The notes under the pieces: generated by a model
What the model was told of the DNA's origin: nothing
Databases searched by the model: none
What the model saw: the letters and a program-made list of their open reading frames with translations, nothing else
In this document: one piece after another, positions 54,753-63,896 of the stretch
Layout: every line of letters begins with the position of its first letter
Numbering within the stretch: position 1 is the stretch's first letter
Assembly: GCA_003989085.1 (NCBI GenBank)
Contig: RXIV01000001.1
Span: 558,001 to 622,000 of the forward strand
Reading direction: 5' to 3'
Length of the DNA: 64,000 bases
From: Candidatus Competibacteraceae bacterium
GTDB taxonomy: Bacteria > Pseudomonadota > Gammaproteobacteria > Competibacterales > Competibacteraceae
Translations under genes and position numbers: made by a program

Positions 54753-56585
54753 ATGTGTGGAATTGCCGGCGTTTTTTTAAAAGAGCGCAATCCGGATCGG
54801 TGCCGTTTGTTGGATGCGCTGGCGGTGCTGCATCACCGTGGCCCTGATGATAACGGCCTGCATTTATCCGGGCAGATCGGGCTGGCCTTCACCCGCTTGT
54901 CCATTATCGATCTCGATCACGGCCAACAGCCGCTTTATAGCCACGACAAAAGCCTTTGCCTGATCGGCAATGGCGAGATTTATAACTATATCGAGTTACG
55001 CAAGCAGCTTGTGGGACGAGGTTGCCTGTTTGCCACTGAGAGTGATTTCGAGCCGCTGCTATATGCATACCAGGAATACGGTCTGGATTTTCTGAATTCC
55101 CTGGAAGGCATGTTCGCCTTTGCTCTGTATGACCAGCGCCGGAATCGACTCCTGCTAGTCCGCGACCGGCTGGGTATTAAGCCGCTCTTCATCGCCCAGA
55201 CTGCGGACGGCGTATATTTCGGCTCTGAGCTAAAAGCGGTGTGGGCGCTACAGCACCCGCGCCGGCCCTCAGTGAATCCGGTTGGACTGGCGCAGTATTT
55301 GCAAAGCGGTTTTGCCGCGACTGACGCGACGCTTTGCAACGAGATCGAGCGGCTGCTGCCGGGCGAAGCGATGCTGATTGAGTCTGATGGCCGCAGTCGG
55401 CGCTGGCGTTATTGGTCGCCGCAAACCATTCAACCCACGGCTATTGGCTTTGAGGAGGCTGCTGAACAGTTCTCCGCGCTGATGACCGATGTGATGCGTA
55501 AACATCTGCGTGCGGATGTGCCGTTCGGTTTATTTCTCTCCGGGGGCATTGATTCTTCGACGTTGCTGGCGCTGACTAAAATAGCCGGCGCTGAGCCGCT
55601 GCGGACCTATTCCATCGGTTTTCCGGGCAGCGATGTTTTCAATGAGCTGAGTGATGCCCAGCGCATTGCACGGCATTTCGGGGTCGAGCATGTGATGCTC
55701 GAACTGGATGAACAAGCCCTCTTTGAACGATTGCCGCAGATGGTCTGGGCGGCGGATGAACTCATCGATGATTACGCTGGACTGGCCTTGTCGTATCTGG
55801 CCGAGCGGGCAGCGGTCGATGTCAAGATGGTGTTTACTGGCGATGGCGGCGACGAGGCCTTTGCCGGCTATGGCCGCTACCGCCGATTCTATTTGCAGCG
55901 CCTGCTAAAACGCTTGCGCTGGCCGGGTTCAGGAGGGTTTCGCACCAAGCCGGGCTTTGTGCCCGACGAAGCGAAAACGCTGTTCAATCCCCGGCTGTTA
56001 CAGGCCAATGCGGCCTGGCGACACCCGTTCGTGGCCTCGTGGCAGGCGGATCCTGCCAACTGGAGCGATTTGCAGCGGATGCAAACTGTTGATATCGATA
56101 CGGTGCTGCCCGACCGTTACCTGGTCAAAACCGATCGGGTGACGATGGCGTGGGGGCTAGAGGCGCGGGTCCCCTTTCTTGACCACCGGGTTGTCGAGTT
56201 TGGCTTGGCGTTGCCTGACCGGCTCAAGGTTCAAGGTCGGCAGGGCAAGATGTTTCTGCGGCAATGGGCGCAACGCTGGTTGCCCGCCGATCATTTGCAG
56301 TTGCGTAAGCGGGGGCTTTCGGTACCGGTCGATCAATGGCCCAGTGGAACCCGCCTGCCCAGACTGGAGCGGGCGCTGCTGGGCAATGCCGGGATTCAGG
56401 AATGGTTTGCACCGGCTGGCGTTCAGCGACTCATCGCCGAACAACACCAGCAGCCGTCCAGCAAAACCCGCTTAAAGCTGCTCCGCCTGCTTCAGTTCGC
56501 GCTCTGGCACCGGCTGTTTATCGAAGGCGATGGCACTGCGCCGCCCAAACGCCAGGATCCGCTTGATTTTTTGGGTGTGCAGTAA
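54753..56585 (+). CDS. asnB: Asparagine synthase (glutamine-hydrolysing) family protein
   Basis: The 610-residue protein opens with M-CGIAGVFLKERN, with the nucleophile Cys directly after the initiator, so it has an active glutaminase domain (LHHRGPDDNGLH, GNGEIYNY). The synthase half has FGLFLSGGIDSSTLLAL (pyrophosphate loop), MVFTGDGGDEAFAGYGRY and RVPFLDHRVVEF. It may make asparagine or, given its place at the head of a glycosyltransferase cluster, amidate a surface-glycan sugar or lipid. GAAGGA precedes the ATG. Four plus-strand glycan genes follow. Confidence 0.93.
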   Translation: MCGIAGVFLKERNPDRCRLLDALAVLHHRGPDDNGLHLSGQIGLAFTRLSIIDLDHGQQPLYSHDKSLCLIGNGEIYNYIELRKQLVGRGCLFATESDFEPLLYAYQEYGLDFLNSLEGMFAFALYDQRRNRLLLVRDRLGIKPLFIAQTADGVYFGSELKAVWALQHPRRPSVNPVGLAQYLQSGFAATDATLCNEIERLLPGEAMLIESDGRSRRWRYWSPQTIQPTAIGFEEAAEQFSALMTDVMRKHLRADVPFGLFLSGGIDSSTLLALTKIAGAEPLRTYSIGFPGSDVFNELSDAQRIARHFGVEHVMLELDEQALFERLPQMVWAADELIDDYAGLALSYLAERAAVDVKMVFTGDGGDEAFAGYGRYRRFYLQRLLKRLRWPGSGGFRTKPGFVPDEAKTLFNPRLLQANAAWRHPFVASWQADPANWSDLQRMQTVDIDTVLPDRYLVKTDRVTMAWGLEARVPFLDHRVVEFGLALPDRLKVQGRQGKMFLRQWAQRWLPADHLQLRKRGLSVPVDQWPSGTRLPRLERALLGNAGIQEWFAPAGVQRLIAEQHQQPSSKTRLKLLRLLQFALWHRLFIEGDGTAPPKRQDPLDFLGVQ

Positions 56586-56624
56586 GCAGCCTCCGGCAAA
56601 GCAAGTGGTAAGGAAAACGAGCGC

Positions 56625-57530
56625 TTGAAGATGCGACCATGGCAAGTCTGGCGGTTTTGCGACGACAAGGCCGGTCACGACCATCAGAGTCAAGGATTGC
56701 TTGAGGCGTTGGCCCGGTTAAGGCCGGTTGAATCCCTCACGCTGAATCCGCTGTCCACCGCTCAAACCCTGTTGAGTCTGATGAGCGGCAATATGCTGGA
56801 GTGGCGAGCATTGCCAGACCCGGATTTATTGATCGGCGCGGGTCATCGCACTCACCTGGCGCTGCTCGCCGCCCGTCGTTGCCGAGGCGGTAAAGCGATC
56901 GTGCTGATGCGCCCGACCTTGCCGTTCAGCCTGTTTGACCTGTGCCTGATTCCCGATCACGACGCGCCGCCCTCTCGTCCGAATATCTTGCCCACTCGCG
57001 GCGCGCTCAACCATCTCCAACCTTCCGCCATGCTCGAACCTGACCGGGGTTTGTTGCTGATCGGCGGGCCATCAGCTCATTTTGGCTGGGACAGCGCCAA
57101 GCTGCATCAGCAAATTGCCGCCATCCTCTCCGCCAATCGGGCGATACGCTGGACGTTGACGACTTCCCGCCGCACCCCACCTGATTTTCTGGACGCTCCA
57201 ATGGATCCCCGGTTGACCGTCGTTCCCGTTGCCCATACCGGCCCGGACTGGTTGCCGGCGCAACTGGTGCACGCTGGACAAGCGTGGGTCACGGCCGACA
57301 GCGTCTCGATGGTCTACGAGGCGCTGACGGTCGGGGCTGCGGTCGGCATTCTCGAAGTGCCGCAATCGCGCCCTAGCCGGGTCAGCCGGGGACTGGCACA
57401 ACTGGCCGATCAAGGTTGGGTGACGTTGTTCGCCGACTGGCGGCAACATTGGACGCTGTGTCGCCCACCTCAAACCTTTAATGAAGCAGAACGCTGCGCT
57501 CGCTGGATCGTTGAACGATGGCGCACCTGA
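56625..57530 (+). CDS. ELM1-like (DUF1022) protein of the glycan cluster
   Basis: This 301-residue protein belongs to the ELM1/GtrOC1-like family, whose bacterial members lie in LPS and capsule loci: WRFCDDKAGHDHQSQGLLEA, PDLLIGAGHRTHLALLAARR, LLLIGGPSAHFGWDSAKLHQ and ADSVSMVYEALTVGAAVGIL. The fold resembles GT-B glycosyltransferases with two Rossmann halves. The start is a TTG at 56625, supported by AAGGA upstream; ATG at 56631 is close by. It overlaps the following GT4 gene by 13 bases. A role in core glycan synthesis is inferred. Confidence 0.85.
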   Translation: MKMRPWQVWRFCDDKAGHDHQSQGLLEALARLRPVESLTLNPLSTAQTLLSLMSGNMLEWRALPDPDLLIGAGHRTHLALLAARRCRGGKAIVLMRPTLPFSLFDLCLIPDHDAPPSRPNILPTRGALNHLQPSAMLEPDRGLLLIGGPSAHFGWDSAKLHQQIAAILSANRAIRWTLTTSRRTPPDFLDAPMDPRLTVVPVAHTGPDWLPAQLVHAGQAWVTADSVSMVYEALTVGAAVGILEVPQSRPSRVSRGLAQLADQGWVTLFADWRQHWTLCRPPQTFNEAERCARWIVERWRT

Positions 57531-58645
57531 GCGTGGCGCAATTGCTGCCGGCGCTGAACGGCGGCGGCGTGGAGCGTGGCGCATTGGAAGTGGCGCGGGA
57601 ACTGGTGAAACGCGGGCATCGCTCCATCGTCATTTCCGCCGGTGGGCGGCTAGTCCCGGAACTGCTCACTGCCGGCAGTGAGCATCTGGCTTGGCCGCTG
57701 GGGGTCAAATCGCCGCTGACCTTGCGCTGGATCTGGCCGTTGCGGCGCTGGCTGACTGAGCAGCGCATTGATATCTTGCACATCCGCTCGCGGTTGCCCG
57801 CCTGGATCGGCTGGCTGGCGTGGCGCGGCATGAATCCAGCCACCCGCCCACGTCTGGTGACGACGGTTCACGGCCTGTACTCGGTCTCCCGCTACAGCGC
57901 GATCATGACTCGTGGTGAACGGGTGATCGCCGTTTCCCAAACTATCCATGATTACCTGTGCCGTTATTATCCCGAGTTGCCAGCGGAACGGATTCAGGTG
58001 ATCCCGCGTGGGGTCGATCCAGCGGAATTTCCCTATGGCTATCAACCCTCGTCCGCTTGGCTCGATGCCTGGCGGCGGCAATACCCGCAGTTGCAAAACG
58101 CGCCGGTACTAACTTTGCCGGGCCGGTTGAGCCGGCTCAAGGGCCATGAGGATTTCATTGAGCTGATCACCCGGTTGCGGAAACAGGGGTTGCCGGTTTA
58201 CGGTTTGATCGTGGGTGGCGAACAGCTTGGCCGGCAACGCTACGCCGCTAGGTTGCGGGAAACGGTGCAGACGCGGGGCTTGGGCGATGTGATTCTGTTG
58301 ACCGGTCATCGCAGCGATATGCGGGAGATTTACGCGGCATCGAGCATGGTGCTATCGCTATCGAGGCAGCCGGAATCCTTTGGGCGAACCGCACTGGAGG
58401 CATTGAGTTTGGGAACGCCAGTGGTCGGCTACGATCATGGCGGCATTGGCGAGATTCTCACCCGGCTCTATCCTGCCGGTTTGACACCGCTGGGCGATTT
58501 GACGGCGCTAGCGACCAAGATTGCTGAACTGCTGACTGCTGCGCCGCCGGTTTCCTCCGAACCTGCGTTTCCGCTGCAACGGATGCTCGATGAAACGCTG
58601 GCGCTGTACGAAGCGCTGCTCCAGTCGCCGAGGGAGATAGTGTGA
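57518..58645 (+). CDS. Family 4 glycosyltransferase (WaaG-like) of the glycan cluster
   Basis: This 375-residue GT-B enzyme begins MAHLSVAQLLPALNGGGVER, a typical GT4 N-terminus. It has VIPRGVDPAEFP, LTLPGRLSRLKGHEDFIELI, and the nucleotide-sugar-binding end LSRQPESFGRTALEALSLGT with its conserved Glu pair, then VGYDHGGIGEIL. It overlaps the ELM1 gene by 13 bases and the GT9 gene by 4 bases, so the genes are coupled. Donor and acceptor cannot be read from the sequence. Confidence 0.93.
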   Translation: MAHLSVAQLLPALNGGGVERGALEVARELVKRGHRSIVISAGGRLVPELLTAGSEHLAWPLGVKSPLTLRWIWPLRRWLTEQRIDILHIRSRLPAWIGWLAWRGMNPATRPRLVTTVHGLYSVSRYSAIMTRGERVIAVSQTIHDYLCRYYPELPAERIQVIPRGVDPAEFPYGYQPSSAWLDAWRRQYPQLQNAPVLTLPGRLSRLKGHEDFIELITRLRKQGLPVYGLIVGGEQLGRQRYAARLRETVQTRGLGDVILLTGHRSDMREIYAASSMVLSLSRQPESFGRTALEALSLGTPVVGYDHGGIGEILTRLYPAGLTPLGDLTALATKIAELLTAAPPVSSEPAFPLQRMLDETLALYEALLQSPREIV

Positions 58646-59652
58646 AACTGGCTCCGTCCGGGCGAACCCTAATCATTCAGCCCTTGCCCGGCATTGGCGA
58701 TATGGTCTGGCACTTGCCGCATCTGCATGCCATCGCCGCAACCACGGTTTCCGGCCAAATCGATCTGTTAACCAAGCCCCGTTCCCAAGCGGACCGGTTG
58801 TTGGCCGCCGATCCCAGTGTGGGGCGAGTGCTGTGGTTGGATCGCGATTCGGACCATGCCGGTTGGCGCGGTCTGTTCCGGTTGGCGGCGCTGCTGCGAC
58901 AACGCGGCTATCAACGAGTCTGGATTTTGCATGGCAGCGCCCGTTATGCCTTGGCGGCTTGGCTGGCTGGCATCCCGGAACGGATCGGTTACGGAGTCGG
59001 CTGGCAGGTGGCGTTGCTCAATGGGCCGGGGCGTTTGCCGCCCGCCCTGCGTCATGCCCATCCGATCCGGCGGGCTGATGCACTGCTGGATTTGCTCGAT
59101 ATCCCTCGCCCTGAACCGGAACCCTGCTTGCGTGTGGCCGCTGAAGCGGATCAACCGTTGGCGGAGCGGTTTTCAGCCTGGCCCTTGCCGTGGATCGCGC
59201 TCGGCATCGGTAGCAGTGAACCGTGGAAACAATGGGGCGCAGCCCGCTTCGCCGAATTGGCGCTGGCGTTCCGCCACCAGCAGGCGGGTTCGATCTTCAT
59301 CATCGGTGGGCCAGCGGAACGCGCCTTGGCTGATGAGCTGCTCATGCAGATTCGCGCCACCGGTGGTCAGGCGGCGGATGCTGTGGCCCTGCCACTGGAA
59401 CAGACGGCGGTTTTATTAGCCCACTGCTGCGCCTATCTCGGCAACGATACCGGGGTATTGAACATGGCCGCTGCGCTGCAAACACCCGCGCTTGGCCTGT
59501 TTGGCGGCTCGCCACCGTTGTGGCATTCGCGCTTCATTCACCCAATCACGCCGCCGGAAGGTGAATCCGGCATGGCGGCGATCACGGTTCCACACGTGCT
59601 TGAACCTCTGCTCCGACTGATCCAGTCCAATGCCCATCAAGACCTGGCCTGA
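58642..59652 (+). CDS. Family 9 glycosyltransferase (heptosyltransferase-like)
   Basis: This 336-residue GT-B protein starts at a GTG overlapping the preceding stop (GTGA). It shows LIIQPLPGIGDMVWHLPHLH, RVWILHGSARYALAAWLAG, ALGIGSSEPWKQWGAARFAE and YLGNDTGVLNMAAALQTPAL, the GT9 signature with the conserved D-T-G loop. GT9 enzymes usually add heptose to the LPS inner core. It overlaps the ligase gene by 23 bases. The exact sugar is unknown. Confidence 0.92.
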   Translation: MKLAPSGRTLIIQPLPGIGDMVWHLPHLHAIAATTVSGQIDLLTKPRSQADRLLAADPSVGRVLWLDRDSDHAGWRGLFRLAALLRQRGYQRVWILHGSARYALAAWLAGIPERIGYGVGWQVALLNGPGRLPPALRHAHPIRRADALLDLLDIPRPEPEPCLRVAAEADQPLAERFSAWPLPWIALGIGSSEPWKQWGAARFAELALAFRHQQAGSIFIIGGPAERALADELLMQIRATGGQAADAVALPLEQTAVLLAHCCAYLGNDTGVLNMAAALQTPALGLFGGSPPLWHSRFIHPITPPEGESGMAAITVPHVLEPLLRLIQSNAHQDLA

Positions 59653-60847
59653 CCGACTGCACGCCGCGTTCTGGCAATGGGGTTGGCTATTGCCGACCGT
59701 GCTGCCACTGGCTCAAATCGGCGGACGCGCCCTTTATACCGTGCTGGTCGGTCTATATGCCCTGTGGGGATTGCCCTGCCTGTGGCAGCGCCGCCAACGG
59801 CTGGATCAAGTGACCACCGGGCTGTATCTGGCCTTGCTCGGCGCGATGCTGATCGGCATTCCCGGCTCGATAGACCCAACCGGCGGGCTGCGGGTGTGGG
59901 GACAATTCGTGATGCAAACTTCAACACTGCTGCTGATGCAGGCGGCGCTGCGGGACTCACCAGCAAATCTCGATCGGCTGCTCAATGCGCTGGCGCTGTT
60001 GGGCGCGATCAGCCTGGCTGGGCTGTACCTGTTGTTGCCCTATGACTGGCTGGAAATCTCCGGCCAGCCGTTTGATCCGAGTTTGCAATTACGGGAAGAC
60101 AACCTGCCGTTCCTACTGCCGTTCCTATTGTACTGGCTCTGGCGGCAGGGCCAGTGTCGCTGGCGTCTAGCAGCCATGATCGGCCTGACGGTCGCGGTCG
60201 CGGCCTATGTGGTGCTTTCTGAAGGGCGAGCGGCGCTGCTCGGTCTGGTTGCCGGATTGATGGTCTTTTGCGGACTGGTCCTGGGCTGGCGGTTGCGCTG
60301 GATCCTGCTGCTGGCAACGCTGGCGCTGGTCATCGGCATCGCTGTCCATATCGGTCCGTTCCAAAAGGCAGAACTGGATACTGATCATCCGCTGGATGCC
60401 TTCACTACGGGCCGCAGCATTTTGTGGCGGCAGGCGTTGACGCATCCTCCGGCACGGCAGTGGCGAGGCGTCGGGATCGGCAATGAGGCTTATGCTGCGG
60501 ACGTATTGAGTTTTACGATCGGCGGCAAGCCGGTGCAGGTCAAGCATCTGCATAACTTTCTGCTGGATGCTTGGTACGAGACCGGTATTTTGGGGATTAG
60601 TCTGCTGATGACGCTGATCGGAATTGTCCTGATCCGGTTGGCGCAAGCCTGGCGACGGCTGTCGACTGGCGATCGGCAGCGCGCCGGGGTGTTGCTGGCC
60701 GCTGTGTTGGCCCTGATGACTGCCGGATTGCTGAGTTTTTCTTACACGTCCCGGCAACTGGCCTGTTATCTGTTCATTTGCCTGGGCGGGTTGAGCGGGA
60801 TGACACCGCCGCCAGCAACTGCTGATACAGATCGAGATAGGCATTGA
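59630..60847 (+). CDS. O-antigen ligase/polymerase-like membrane protein (Wzy/WaaL family)
   Basis: This 405-residue protein has about ten to eleven hydrophobic segments and, in the large periplasmic loop, TTGRSILWRQALTHPPARQW and KHLHNFLLDAWYETGILGIS with the conserved Arg and His of the family (RG...H-N-L-D). It should transfer or polymerise a lipid-linked glycan at the outer leaflet of the inner membrane. Its start overlaps the GT9 gene by 23 bases. Its 3' end runs 74 bases into the 3' end of a convergent GT4 gene, an unusually long convergent overlap. Confidence 0.88.
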   Translation: MPIKTWPDRLHAAFWQWGWLLPTVLPLAQIGGRALYTVLVGLYALWGLPCLWQRRQRLDQVTTGLYLALLGAMLIGIPGSIDPTGGLRVWGQFVMQTSTLLLMQAALRDSPANLDRLLNALALLGAISLAGLYLLLPYDWLEISGQPFDPSLQLREDNLPFLLPFLLYWLWRQGQCRWRLAAMIGLTVAVAAYVVLSEGRAALLGLVAGLMVFCGLVLGWRLRWILLLATLALVIGIAVHIGPFQKAELDTDHPLDAFTTGRSILWRQALTHPPARQWRGVGIGNEAYAADVLSFTIGGKPVQVKHLHNFLLDAWYETGILGISLLMTLIGIVLIRLAQAWRRLSTGDRQRAGVLLAAVLALMTAGLLSFSYTSRQLACYLFICLGGLSGMTPPPATADTDRDRH

Positions 60848-61871
60848 CGATGGTTTCTTCACCGTGCCGGGCCAACAACGTCCGGCGGCCATTAACGGCC
60901 AGTTGATGACGCAAGGGTTCATCGCGCAGCATCAGCGTCATGGCCTCCGCCAGCGCGATCGGTTTGCCCACTGGCGTCAACCAGCCGTCTTCATGATCCG
61001 TTATGATGTCTTGCAAACCCTGGGCGCGAGTGGACAGCACCGGACGGCAACGCGCCCAGGCTTCCAGAATGACATTGCCGATGCCTTCCTGCCGCGAGGA
61101 ACAGACGCACAGATCAGCCAGTTCCTGAAAGCGGCCCGCATCGTCGCGCCAGCCCGGCCAGCGTACCCGGTCGCTAATACCCAGCCGCTTGGCGTGACGT
61201 TGCAACGGGATCGCCAGTGGCCCATCACCGACGATAATCAGATAAACCGGCCGGTCGTGAATCCAGACGGGAACGGCTGCAAAGGCTTCCAGCAACTCAT
61301 CGAAGCCCTTGATCGGGTGCAGCCGGCCTACCGCGACTACGATCAATGCGTCATCGGGGATGGCCAGCTCCCGACGCAATGGCCGCAACACCTCCGGCGC
61401 AGCGGGAATGCAGGGCGCCACAAAATTGCTGATGTGAAAGACCCGCTCTGGCGGAAACCCATGCTGGATCAGGTGATCATGGATACCAGGGCTGTTGACG
61501 ATCCAAGCATGGGCATGGCGGTAGCCATGTGGTGCGTAATAGCCGCCGAGCCGAGCGACATGCACGGGTTGTTGCCCAAAAGGCAAGCGAGTCAGCCGAG
61601 TGGCCCGGCCCATATAGGTTTGCACGATGTCCGGGTGGTGTTGCTGGATCGCCTTACTGATTTGCCAGCGCGACCATACATCCCAAACCCCGCGCATCGG
61701 GATATCAATCCGGGTAATCTCCGGGTTAATCTCGGCGGCAGTCAGGCTATCCGGGACGGTCATCGCCAGCGTCACATGACCGCGTTGATGCAGGGCGTTC
61801 ACCAGTCGGGCGTAAAACAACTCGGCGCCGCCCAGCCGTTTGCCGCCGATAATATGCGCCGATACGATCAT
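60774..61871 (-). CDS. Family 4 glycosyltransferase, opposite strand
   Basis: The ATG at 61871 (MIVSAHIIGGKRLGGAELFY) has AGGAG upstream and gives a 365-residue GT4 enzyme; the frame is open for 99 further codons without family similarity. It shows VARLGGYYAPHGYRHAHAWI, VVAVGRLHPIKGFDELLEAF, and CVCSSRQEGIGNVILEAWAR with the conserved Glu, then STRAQGLQDII. It is read against the rest of the cluster and overlaps the 3' end of the ligase gene by 74 bases. It starts 99 bases from the divergent GT2 gene. Confidence 0.92.
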   Translation of the reverse strand: MIVSAHIIGGKRLGGAELFYARLVNALHQRGHVTLAMTVPDSLTAAEINPEITRIDIPMRGVWDVWSRWQISKAIQQHHPDIVQTYMGRATRLTRLPFGQQPVHVARLGGYYAPHGYRHAHAWIVNSPGIHDHLIQHGFPPERVFHISNFVAPCIPAAPEVLRPLRRELAIPDDALIVVAVGRLHPIKGFDELLEAFAAVPVWIHDRPVYLIIVGDGPLAIPLQRHAKRLGISDRVRWPGWRDDAGRFQELADLCVCSSRQEGIGNVILEAWARCRPVLSTRAQGLQDIITDHEDGWLTPVGKPIALAEAMTLMLRDEPLRHQLAVNGRRTLLARHGEETIVNAYLDLYQQLLAAVSSRSTRPGK

Positions 61872-61970
61872 GGACTCCTGTTGGACCGAACAGTGACGCG
61901 CTGCAAAGCGCCTTATTGATATTGCAATATGGTACTTTAAATAAAAATTTTGTTCAGGACAGGCTGATTC

Positions 61971-62798
61971 ATGACCGACCGTACCCGGCTTTCGGTATTC
62001 ATCACCACCTACAACAATGGCCGCACCCTGACAGCGTGTCTGGACAGCGTCCGGTGGGCGGATGAAATCGTGGTGCTGGATTCCTTCAGCACTGATGACA
62101 CACTGGCGATTGCCCAGCAATATGGCGCACGGATTAGCCAGCACGAGTTTATGGGCTACGGTCCGCAAAAACGTATGGCGCTAGCGGCAACGACGCATGA
62201 TTGGGTATTGCTGCTGGATGCCGATGAAGCGCTATCACCTGTTCTTCAAACTGAAATCCGTCGGTTGTTAATACAGGGGCCGGACGCAGACGGTTATGAA
62301 ATTCCGCGCCAAGAACAGATGTTCTGGCGAATGTATAATCCGGCGACCCGTATGAATTATTACCTGCGCTTGTTCGATAAGCGCCAAGGCAGTATTGACG
62401 ATATGCCGATTCATGCAGCGCCCAAGGTGCGAGGGCGCATTGCCCGGATCAAGGCTCCGTTGTATCACTATGGCGAGACTGATATTCACACCAAGGTTGA
62501 GAAAATCAACAGCTACTCGACCGGATTGGTCGCTGATAAAATAAAAAGGCAACGGTGGGGAATCCCATTCATCATGCTATTTTATCCACCACTGTTTTTT
62601 ATTCGCAGTTATCTATTCAAGCGCAACTTTCTTAATGGCTGGGCGGGATTTATCAACTCAGTGATTGCTGCGTTCTATGTCTTTCTGAAGTACGCCAAAT
62701 TGTACGAGCATCGCCAGTTTGCCAAATATGGCACCCGGCTATTGCCAGACGATGCGCCGCCATTGCCGGAACAACTAAAAAGAGATCAAAAAAATTAA
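61971..62798 (+). CDS. Family 2 glycosyltransferase, WaaE/KdtX-like
   Basis: This 275-residue GT-A protein begins MTDRTRLSVFITTYNNGRTL and has DEIVVLDSFSTDDTLAIAQQ, DWVLLLDADEALSP (DxD), and a C-terminal hydrophobic portion IPFIMLFYPPLFFIRSYLF typical of the KdtX/WaaE group that adds the first glucose to LPS inner-core heptose. Composition is more AT-rich than the rest of the cluster, notably after codon 180. A terminator hairpin follows 19 bases after the stop. Confidence 0.92.
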   Translation: MTDRTRLSVFITTYNNGRTLTACLDSVRWADEIVVLDSFSTDDTLAIAQQYGARISQHEFMGYGPQKRMALAATTHDWVLLLDADEALSPVLQTEIRRLLIQGPDADGYEIPRQEQMFWRMYNPATRMNYYLRLFDKRQGSIDDMPIHAAPKVRGRIARIKAPLYHYGETDIHTKVEKINSYSTGLVADKIKRQRWGIPFIMLFYPPLFFIRSYLFKRNFLNGWAGFINSVIAAFYVFLKYAKLYEHRQFAKYGTRLLPDDAPPLPEQLKRDQKN

Positions 62799-62817
62799 TT
62801 GACTTGATCGTGGGAAG

Positions 62818-62844
62818 ATCTGGCGCGAATTGCGCCAGATTTTT
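62818..62844 (+). terminator. Rho-independent terminator after the GT2 gene
   Basis: ATCTGGCGC (62818-62826) pairs with GCGCCAGAT (62832-62840) around a five-base loop, and TTTT follows. It ends the GT2 transcript. Confidence 0.88.
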
Positions 62845-62850
62845 GGATCG

Positions 62851-63066
62851 CATCTATGAAATTTATTTTGATAACATCAATCTACTACGTGCATTTGCTG
62901 CAATTTCAGTGCTGGTTTATCCCATTATTGAGTTATTTCCCTAGCAAACGTTCCCGGTGACAGGGTCGCTGGTCTGGTTCCGTATTGGGGCGCTGTTTTT
63001 ACCATCTTGCTATCTGCATTTTCCTGGCGCTTTGTCGAAAAACCTTTGATCAGGCCGTTTCATTGA
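62851..63066 (+). pseudogene. Remnant of an acyltransferase family 3 (OafA-like) gene
   Basis: Two short coding remnants are visible. The first, read to a stop at 62942-62944, gives YFDNINLLRAFAAISVLVYP, the N-terminal opening of membrane acyltransferase 3 proteins, with Pro where His is expected. The second, ending at the TGA at 63064-63066, gives AVFTILLSAFSWRFVEKPLI, the C-terminal segment of the same family. The roughly 300 residues between are missing, so the gene has been lost by an internal deletion plus a stop or frame change. Such enzymes O-acetylate surface glycans, in keeping with the neighbouring cluster. Confidence 0.75.
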
Positions 63067-63074
63067 GCACTGGC

Positions 63075-63281
63075 ATGAAAGTAAGACCGTTGATTCCCGA
63101 AGGCGAGGCGCTGCGCCGAGCATTCCAGTGGCTTATCGATCAGGGGGGGCATTGCACTCTTCAGACCGTCGAACAGGCTAGCCAGCGCTTTGATTTGACG
63201 CCGAAAGATGAGGAATTCCTGCTGCGGCAGTTCGTTTACCACCGGGGCGCGGCCAGCGATGATCCAGCTTCAGGACAGTAG
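63075..63281 (+). CDS. Small protein of unknown function
   Basis: This 68-residue protein begins at the ATG 63075 (MKVRPLIPEGEALRRAFQWL), nine bases after the acyltransferase remnant. It reads as a compact helical protein, with TVEQASQRFDLTPKDEEFLL resembling a short helix-turn-helix-like unit. The frame is open upstream through the remnant, but that part is not related. It overlaps the 3' end of the Nudix gene by 12 bases on the opposite strand. The ribosome binding site is weak. Not recognised. Confidence 0.6.
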   Translation: MKVRPLIPEGEALRRAFQWLIDQGGHCTLQTVEQASQRFDLTPKDEEFLLRQFVYHRGAASDDPASGQ

Positions 63282-63896
63282 CGGCGGGTTGCCAGCCAGC
63301 CGGCGGGCAAAGCCGACCAGCATCGCGGCGGTCGCGCCCCAGATGAAGCGGTTTTCGTAGGGGATGACGTAGTAGCGACGCGGCTGACCTTGGTAGATCA
63401 GGCTCCGCTGTTCGTGATGGCGTGGATCGAGGATAAAATCCAACGGCACCTCAAACGCCTCGGCGACCTCGAAATTGTCCAGTTTCAGCGCGAACGGTGG
63501 AGTCACGAACCCGACTACCGGTGTGACCAGAAACCCGGTCACGGTCTGATACAAATCCAGAAAGCCGGCGATTTCCACCACATGCCGGCGATCCAGCCCA
63601 ATCTCTTCTTCCGCCTCACGCAATGCCGTTTCGACCGGGTTGGCATCTTCCGCTTCGGCTCGTCCGCCGGGAAAACTGATTTGCCCGCCGTGATGTTCCA
63701 GATGGGCGGTGCGCTGGGTCAGCAGCACCGTGTAACCTTCAGGCCGTTCGACCAGCGGCGCCAGCACTGCTGCCGGGATCAGAGTGCGCGGTTCAGCCGC
63801 CAGCCCCGCTACCGCGTGATCGCCAGTCACGGTTTCAATCTGGTGGGTTGGATGCAGACAGCGGCGAATCCGGTCACGCAGTTCCGAAGAGTTCAC
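63270..63896 (-). CDS. CoA pyrophosphatase-type Nudix hydrolase (NudL-like)
   Basis: This 208-residue protein has the Nudix box in GGRAEAEDANPVETALREAE (continuing EEIGL) and, just before it, LLTQRTAHLEHHGGQISFPG, the extra motif of CoA and acyl-CoA pyrophosphatases. It would split CoA into phosphopantetheine and 3',5'-ADP. The start is GTG at 63896, overlapping the stop of the TatD-like gene upstream by 3 bases, so the two are probably cotranscribed. Length is typical. Confidence 0.92.
   Translation of the reverse strand: MNSSELRDRIRRCLHPTHQIETVTGDHAVAGLAAEPRTLIPAAVLAPLVERPEGYTVLLTQRTAHLEHHGGQISFPGGRAEAEDANPVETALREAEEEIGLDRRHVVEIAGFLDLYQTVTGFLVTPVVGFVTPPFALKLDNFEVAEAFEVPLDFILDPRHHEQRSLIYQGQPRRYYVIPYENRFIWGATAAMLVGFARRLAGNPPLLS

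Noticed and set aside
62985..63074. Upstream extension of the small protein gene at 63075
   Set aside because: These codons overlap the acyltransferase remnant in another frame and have no independent support.
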